From: Polytrichum commune
Taxonomy: Eukaryota > Streptophyta > Polytrichopsida > Polytrichales > Polytrichaceae
NCBI GenBank assembly: GCA_950295325.1
Contig: OX485807.1
Location: 50,748,440-50,812,439, forward strand
Length of the DNA stretch: 64,000 nt
Direction of reading: 5' to 3'
Below, piece by piece: positions 60,601 through 64,000 of this stretch. Within the stretch, counting starts at the first letter, position 1, and each line of letters starts with the position of its first letter. The notes beneath the pieces were generated by a model. The model had not been told where the DNA came from and did not search any database. It worked only from the letters and a program-made list of their open reading frames with translations. The position numbers and the translations under genes were made by a program.

Positions 60601-62138
60601 GTGACTTGAATTAGTATCACTCTCACTAATTGTTATATTTAGTATAGTCAACATAATTGGGGGGGGGGCTATATGTCCATGAGAATTTTCACTTTGACAC
60701 TGAATAAGATACTCATTTGAGCTTAAAAAATTACGAAGAAAATGGCTACAACCTCGATCAGGATATGGTAATTGTCCTGTTCTGATTGTGTCCTTGACAT
60801 CCCAGAAGTGGGTGTAGAGCTAAAATTGTCTGTTTTAGGCACAAGATGGTTAAATCTTATCAAGCAAGTCACATATGAAAAGTAAGCTGAGTTCTTAACT
60901 CTAATTCATGCTGTGTATGTCTTGCAGGTATGATGCTTGCATTGAAGCATCAGATAGTGATCATAAGCCAGTGCGGTGCCTCCTTGATGTAGACTTAGCA
61001 GTTATTGATGAAGCTGGCCGGCGGCGAGAATTTGGTGATATCATGCAGAGGGATCAAAAAGTTCTTGCTTTCGTGGAGAGGTGCAATGTCATCCCTCACA
61101 CTAGGCTGGAGAAAAATAAAATCATGCTTGAAGGACACTCCATATCCACTGTGCTACTTACAAATGACAGTAAACGGTCATGGACCACGTTCACAGTTCG
61201 TTGTGAAGGGCTTCATTATAACAATGAATGCCCTTGTCAAAGTTACAGTGATCGAGAACGCACCAGCAGTCAATATTTTTCAAGGGGCGCTTATGGGTTC
61301 CCCCAATGGCTTCAGGTTAGTGTTTACCTAGAGGATGTCATGTAACTGGTCAGAATGTACTTTCAGGGCTGCTGTAAATGTAAGTAGGACTAAAACAGAC
61401 ACTTTCTCCTAGGATGTTAAACGTGCAACTAGTATGAGATGAGCAAATCCAAATTGAAGTAGTAGCCATTATCCTCATAATAATTTTTGGTGTTCATATG
61501 AATATTCATTCATTATCAAAGTGAAGATATGCTCTCTTCTAAATTGGTCATAATATAGGTGCCCTCAATGATATTGTCAATTAAACCTTGAATAGTTAAC
61601 AAAATCTGAGCACGTAGTCCAGTCTCTTTACACACATGTTGTTCTTAGATCAACACTCACATATAGGTGTCTGATTTAGATAAGCAACCAAATTAAGCCC
61701 GCTTACCTTAGGCTTTTTTACAACTAATCAAGAATTTATCGAATGGTGAATGCATTCGCATTGGCTAGGGTTCATCCTTGACATATGCTTTGTGTGAGAC
61801 ATACACAGGTGAGACCAGCAGCTGGTATAATAGGACCCCAGAACAGAGTGGCAATCACTTTACAGTACATGGGACCAGGTCCTAAAGTGGATGCTAACTT
61901 GGAGCTCTCAGACTCTCAACCCTACTGGTGGAGTGACATCCCAAATGATGCATGCTTGGAATTGGTGATCACGATGGCAAGTTCGCCCTTGGCAACGTAC
62001 AGACACCATGTTGTTTGTGTGAAGAAGTCCGCATTGACGAAGAGCCAGTCACAAGTATGGTTCTCACTTTTTATATGTTTACTTGCAATTGTCCTCTTTC
62101 ATTTACCACCAACTTGTGTGTTGTTACAAAGTGGCTGA
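51627..62138 (+). CDS. Type II inositol polyphosphate 5-phosphatase with WD40 domain (FRA3/5PTase12-14 type)
   Basis: Removes the 5-phosphate of inositol phosphates or phosphoinositides; the Arabidopsis relative FRA3 affects fibre wall thickening. Exons: 51627-53205, 53442-53685, 53829-54246, 55001-55215, 56066-56228, 56830-56966, 57728-57812, 58003-58171, 58467-58570, 58709-58964, 59490-59619, 60928-61315, 61809-62138. All junctions keep frame: 1,405 residues. A Ser/Pro-rich N-terminus (1-390) precedes WD40 repeats (about 400-815; WAAFDSGLKVWD, LWTGSESGLLKAW, GIRGW), then the catalytic domain: GTWNV (823-827), LQE (855-857), GNKGAVG (945-951), NSHFAAH (965-971), WFGDFNYR (1059-1066), PAYCDR (1134-1139), SDHKPV (1177-1182). 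All key residues are kept, so it should be active. A C-terminal Ig-like extension follows. The start is the first in-frame ATG after a stop at 51558. Intron 3 (54247-55000) is GC-AG. The last exon either reads through to 62138 or splices at 62054/62200 to end at 62238. Confidence 0.9.
57140..57447 (-). repeat. Family H repeat, copy 2, in 5-phosphatase intron 6
   Basis: The reverse complement matches 6267-6560, including TTAGTGTGGGTGGAA and ACTAGAGATTTGGCATGGGT-like blocks. It lies in intron 6 (56967-57727). Confidence 0.5.
59035..59418. mobile_element. TA-flanked MITE in 5-phosphatase intron 10
   Basis: Perfect 20-bp terminal inverted repeats (GAGTTATCTGCAAAGTCTCT and complement), bordered by TA on both sides (59033-59034, 59419-59420). 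384 bp, non-coding, lying entirely within intron 10 (58965-59489) so the reading frame is untouched. Confidence 0.8.
59745..60075 (+). repeat. Family E repeat in 5-phosphatase intron 11, copy a
   Basis: Markers present: GTGGATCTTTGAACTGACAC, CCAAAAAGACACACG, the CTTTGATAATAATATGATAT block and GATAAGTGGGTGCGGAG. Confidence 0.75.
60080..60845 (+). repeat. Family E repeat in intron 11, copy b, split by a MITE
   Basis: The left half (60100-60225, GTGTGGATGTGAGAATGGAC ... CATTCTAGGTTCA) and right half (60649-60840, GTCAACATAATTGG ... CAGAAGTGGGTGTAG) join into one family E copy when the insert at about 60228-60646 is removed. It follows copy a directly. Confidence 0.75.
60228..60646. mobile_element. 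MITE nested in family E repeat
   Basis: Termini TACACTAAATATA and TATATTTAGTATA are inverted with one mismatch in 13. Comparing with uninterrupted family E copies places the insertion at a TA. The interior contains a GGCACTTGGCACT-type direct repeat (60350-60450). Non-coding. Confidence 0.7.
61395..61725 (-). repeat. Family E repeat in 5-phosphatase intron 12
   Basis: The reverse complement shows GTGTTGATCTAAGAACAACA and the preceding landmarks of the family. It fills most of intron 12 (61316-61808). Confidence 0.65.
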
Positions 62139-62238
62139 TGTGGGTATGTTCTGTGGAAAAAGAATCTGTAGTTGGCTCCATATGTATTTGCAATTACAGA
62201 TCACTATTATGAGGTGCTTCATGTTTCATCTTTATTGA

Positions 62239-64000
62239 GATTTTGCATGTGGGATTTGAGTGGGTCTCAAGCAATACACGACTGTCATGTGGCAAATTTC
62301 CAAGAGCCAAGTCAGTGAAATTCCTCCAGATTGTGTCTAACGGATGAAATTATACTCCTATTTTTACACATTCTGATGTTTGGAGCTGTGAAACCAATGC
62401 AGAGGAGGTAATGATTTGATATTGCACGTGTTATGTGCAATTATCTGTAAATTCTTTCCTGTATCCATTCTCTGGATATTCCTTTTGAAGGTTCTCAGAT
62501 GAGAACTTAGAGGCATGTGGATGCTGCAATGAAGCTTGAATCCTTTTGAGCTGCTATCAACAACAGAAGCTATTTCAAGCTTATTTCAAGCTGAGTGAAG
62601 AGGAGTGAGCAGCTTGGTAGTGATGAAACTATCAGAAATGCACCAACCTGAAACTACCCAATTTGTTTGAAGCCATTGATCACTAGAGAATTGCTGTGTA
62701 CAATGCAAATATGAGAGGAGAATAGAGATCATGGCTGTCATCTATTCTTGCTGGAGCAATAATTATATGTCTCTCCAATCAGTATTTGAGAATGGCGGAT
62801 GATTCAGACACAGCAGCAGAACAGCAGATCAATATTGAATATCTTACATGGTGAACCCTTCTACACTACACCAAGGACACACATGTGTCCATTTACATTT
62901 GCAACAGGCGGAACGAGACTTCTTGAAACCTCCAATCCTGACAACAGTAGTGGCCTAGTCGCTCATTCGTAAGTTCTAGCATCTCCAGGTGTTCGTTGAT
63001 TACATAGTAGTCTTCTTTCTAGAGGAAAGCAAGTGCAGCTGACTTTTTTTAAATCATGATTTGCACTTGGAATTCCTTTGATCGGAAATTAGGTTTATAG
63101 ATTTATTGCAGGCCAGGTTCCACTGTAAGTATGAAGGTATTCTTCACAGTAATTATTTGATGATTTGAAAAAACGCACTTGCACCACCTCTTTGCACATC
63201 TTATATGCATTTGTTCTCCTTTGCAAGTAAGTTAACTGCATGGTTTATATCAATGCCACCACAGAACGCCTTGAATACCTTTGGCTTCTTCAAACTGGAT
63301 TTCACTTGTCAAAAAAACCTCATAATGAGATTTGTAATATTCAAAGATCACTACCCAGTACCTCTCTCCTCAGTACTGTATTGCCAACCTTAGATCTGCT
63401 TGAACTTGTTGTCACTGTCAAAACTTCCACTCTCACATTCACAATTGGGATTGTGTATATTCACCATGGATCTAATCACTTCTCTCAAATTTGTGTGCAA
63501 GGGTAAAGGGTAGAGAGATTACAATAATAATGAGAGATTTCGAGGGCAATTGCAATTTCTAGGATTGTTCAGCAACTAAATTTCCCTGAGCAGACTGTTC
63601 TGAATGGGATGGGGAAGGCATCTATAACTGATAAGAGAGTTTGCATCTGGTTAGGAGCAGTAATAGTTGGGGATTATTGTTCTTGCGAAGAGAAGCAAAC
63701 TCTAAGGACAATGGTTTTATCTTTATTTATTTATATTTATCTTTTTCTTTTCATGAATATGGAAATTGCTACAAATTTTGAAGTGGTATAAGTTATTGGA
63801 ACACATAGTCAATCTATAGGTTAACTCGTAACCGCTCATCTAAATGCTAATACTTGGCTATGACACATGTCGAAACTCTTATAAGGATAGTCAATCAAAG
63901 GCCGCCATCACATAAACTTGAACTTTGTTCACTGAAAAAAATATAGACCTCATCCACATCGGCATTACAAGTTCCCTAGTGAGTAGTTAAATAGACTTGA
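62239..64000. other. 3' flank of the 5-phosphatase gene, no further gene recognised
   Basis: The first several hundred bases probably include the 3' UTR; no clear poly(A) signal can be singled out. Frames of up to 88 codons (63240-63506) show no domain I recognise. An AT-rich (TTTA)n-like stretch is at 63717-63740. Confidence 0.45.

Noticed and set aside
1-64000. CRISPR array, prokaryotic operons or viral genes
   Set aside because: No regularly spaced short repeats, no ribosome-binding-site-led gene clusters and no viral domains were seen; the gene structure is that of a plant nuclear genome.

Overview
This is a window of plant nuclear DNA. The evidence is two long genes with many introns and plant-type products: a leucine-rich-repeat receptor kinase, and a WD40 plus inositol polyphosphate 5-phosphatase of the FRA3/5PTase12-14 type. 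A plant-like OSTC (oligosaccharyltransferase subunit) gene, a piece resembling plastid 23S rRNA and plant-type transposons (hAT, Mutator-like, PIF/Harbinger-like, Lemi/pogo-like, LINE) agree with this. Gene space is sparse and the rest is AT-rich. I cannot name the species. A non-seed land plant is possible, because the decayed kinase near 3.5 kb recalls bryophyte/lycophyte kinases, but confidence is low.

Layout. 0-0.7 kb: two copies of an unclassified repeat (family E) in opposite orientation. 0.9-1.3 kb: OSTC, without introns, followed by a tandem partial copy of its 3' end (1.66-2.11 kb). 3.1-3.86 kb: broken protein-kinase pseudogene on the minus strand. 4-12.5 kb: mostly unrecognised DNA with an 0.9-kb inverted-terminal element (family D) and a 23S rRNA-like fragment. 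12.97-21.97 kb: LRR receptor kinase gene. I joined 17 exons, every junction keeps the frame, and the product is 750 residues. 22.1-22.65 kb: a second displaced copy of the OSTC 3' end. 23.5-24.3 kb: 3' end of a LINE. 24.7-49 kb: a graveyard of inverted-terminal elements, several with intact target-site duplications and some nested.

49.45-50.5 kb holds a tandem repeat. 51.23-51.56 kb holds a three-unit tandem repeat that would form the 5' leader of the next gene and gives three overlapping upstream ORFs, two of which encode clearly related peptides. 51.63-62.14 (or 62.24) kb: FRA3-type 5-phosphatase gene with 13 or 14 exons and about 1,390-1,405 residues. Its introns hold further MITEs and family E repeats. 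62.24-64 kb: 3' flank.

The three real genes have no obvious joint function: ER N-glycosylation (OSTC), cell-surface signalling (receptor kinase) and phosphoinositide/inositol phosphate turnover (5-phosphatase). The most distinctive observations are the tandemly duplicated leader uORFs, GC-AG introns in both large genes, OSTC fragments on either side of the receptor kinase, an hAT element nested inside a Mutator-like element, and a tRNA-like module shared by two different hAT elements.
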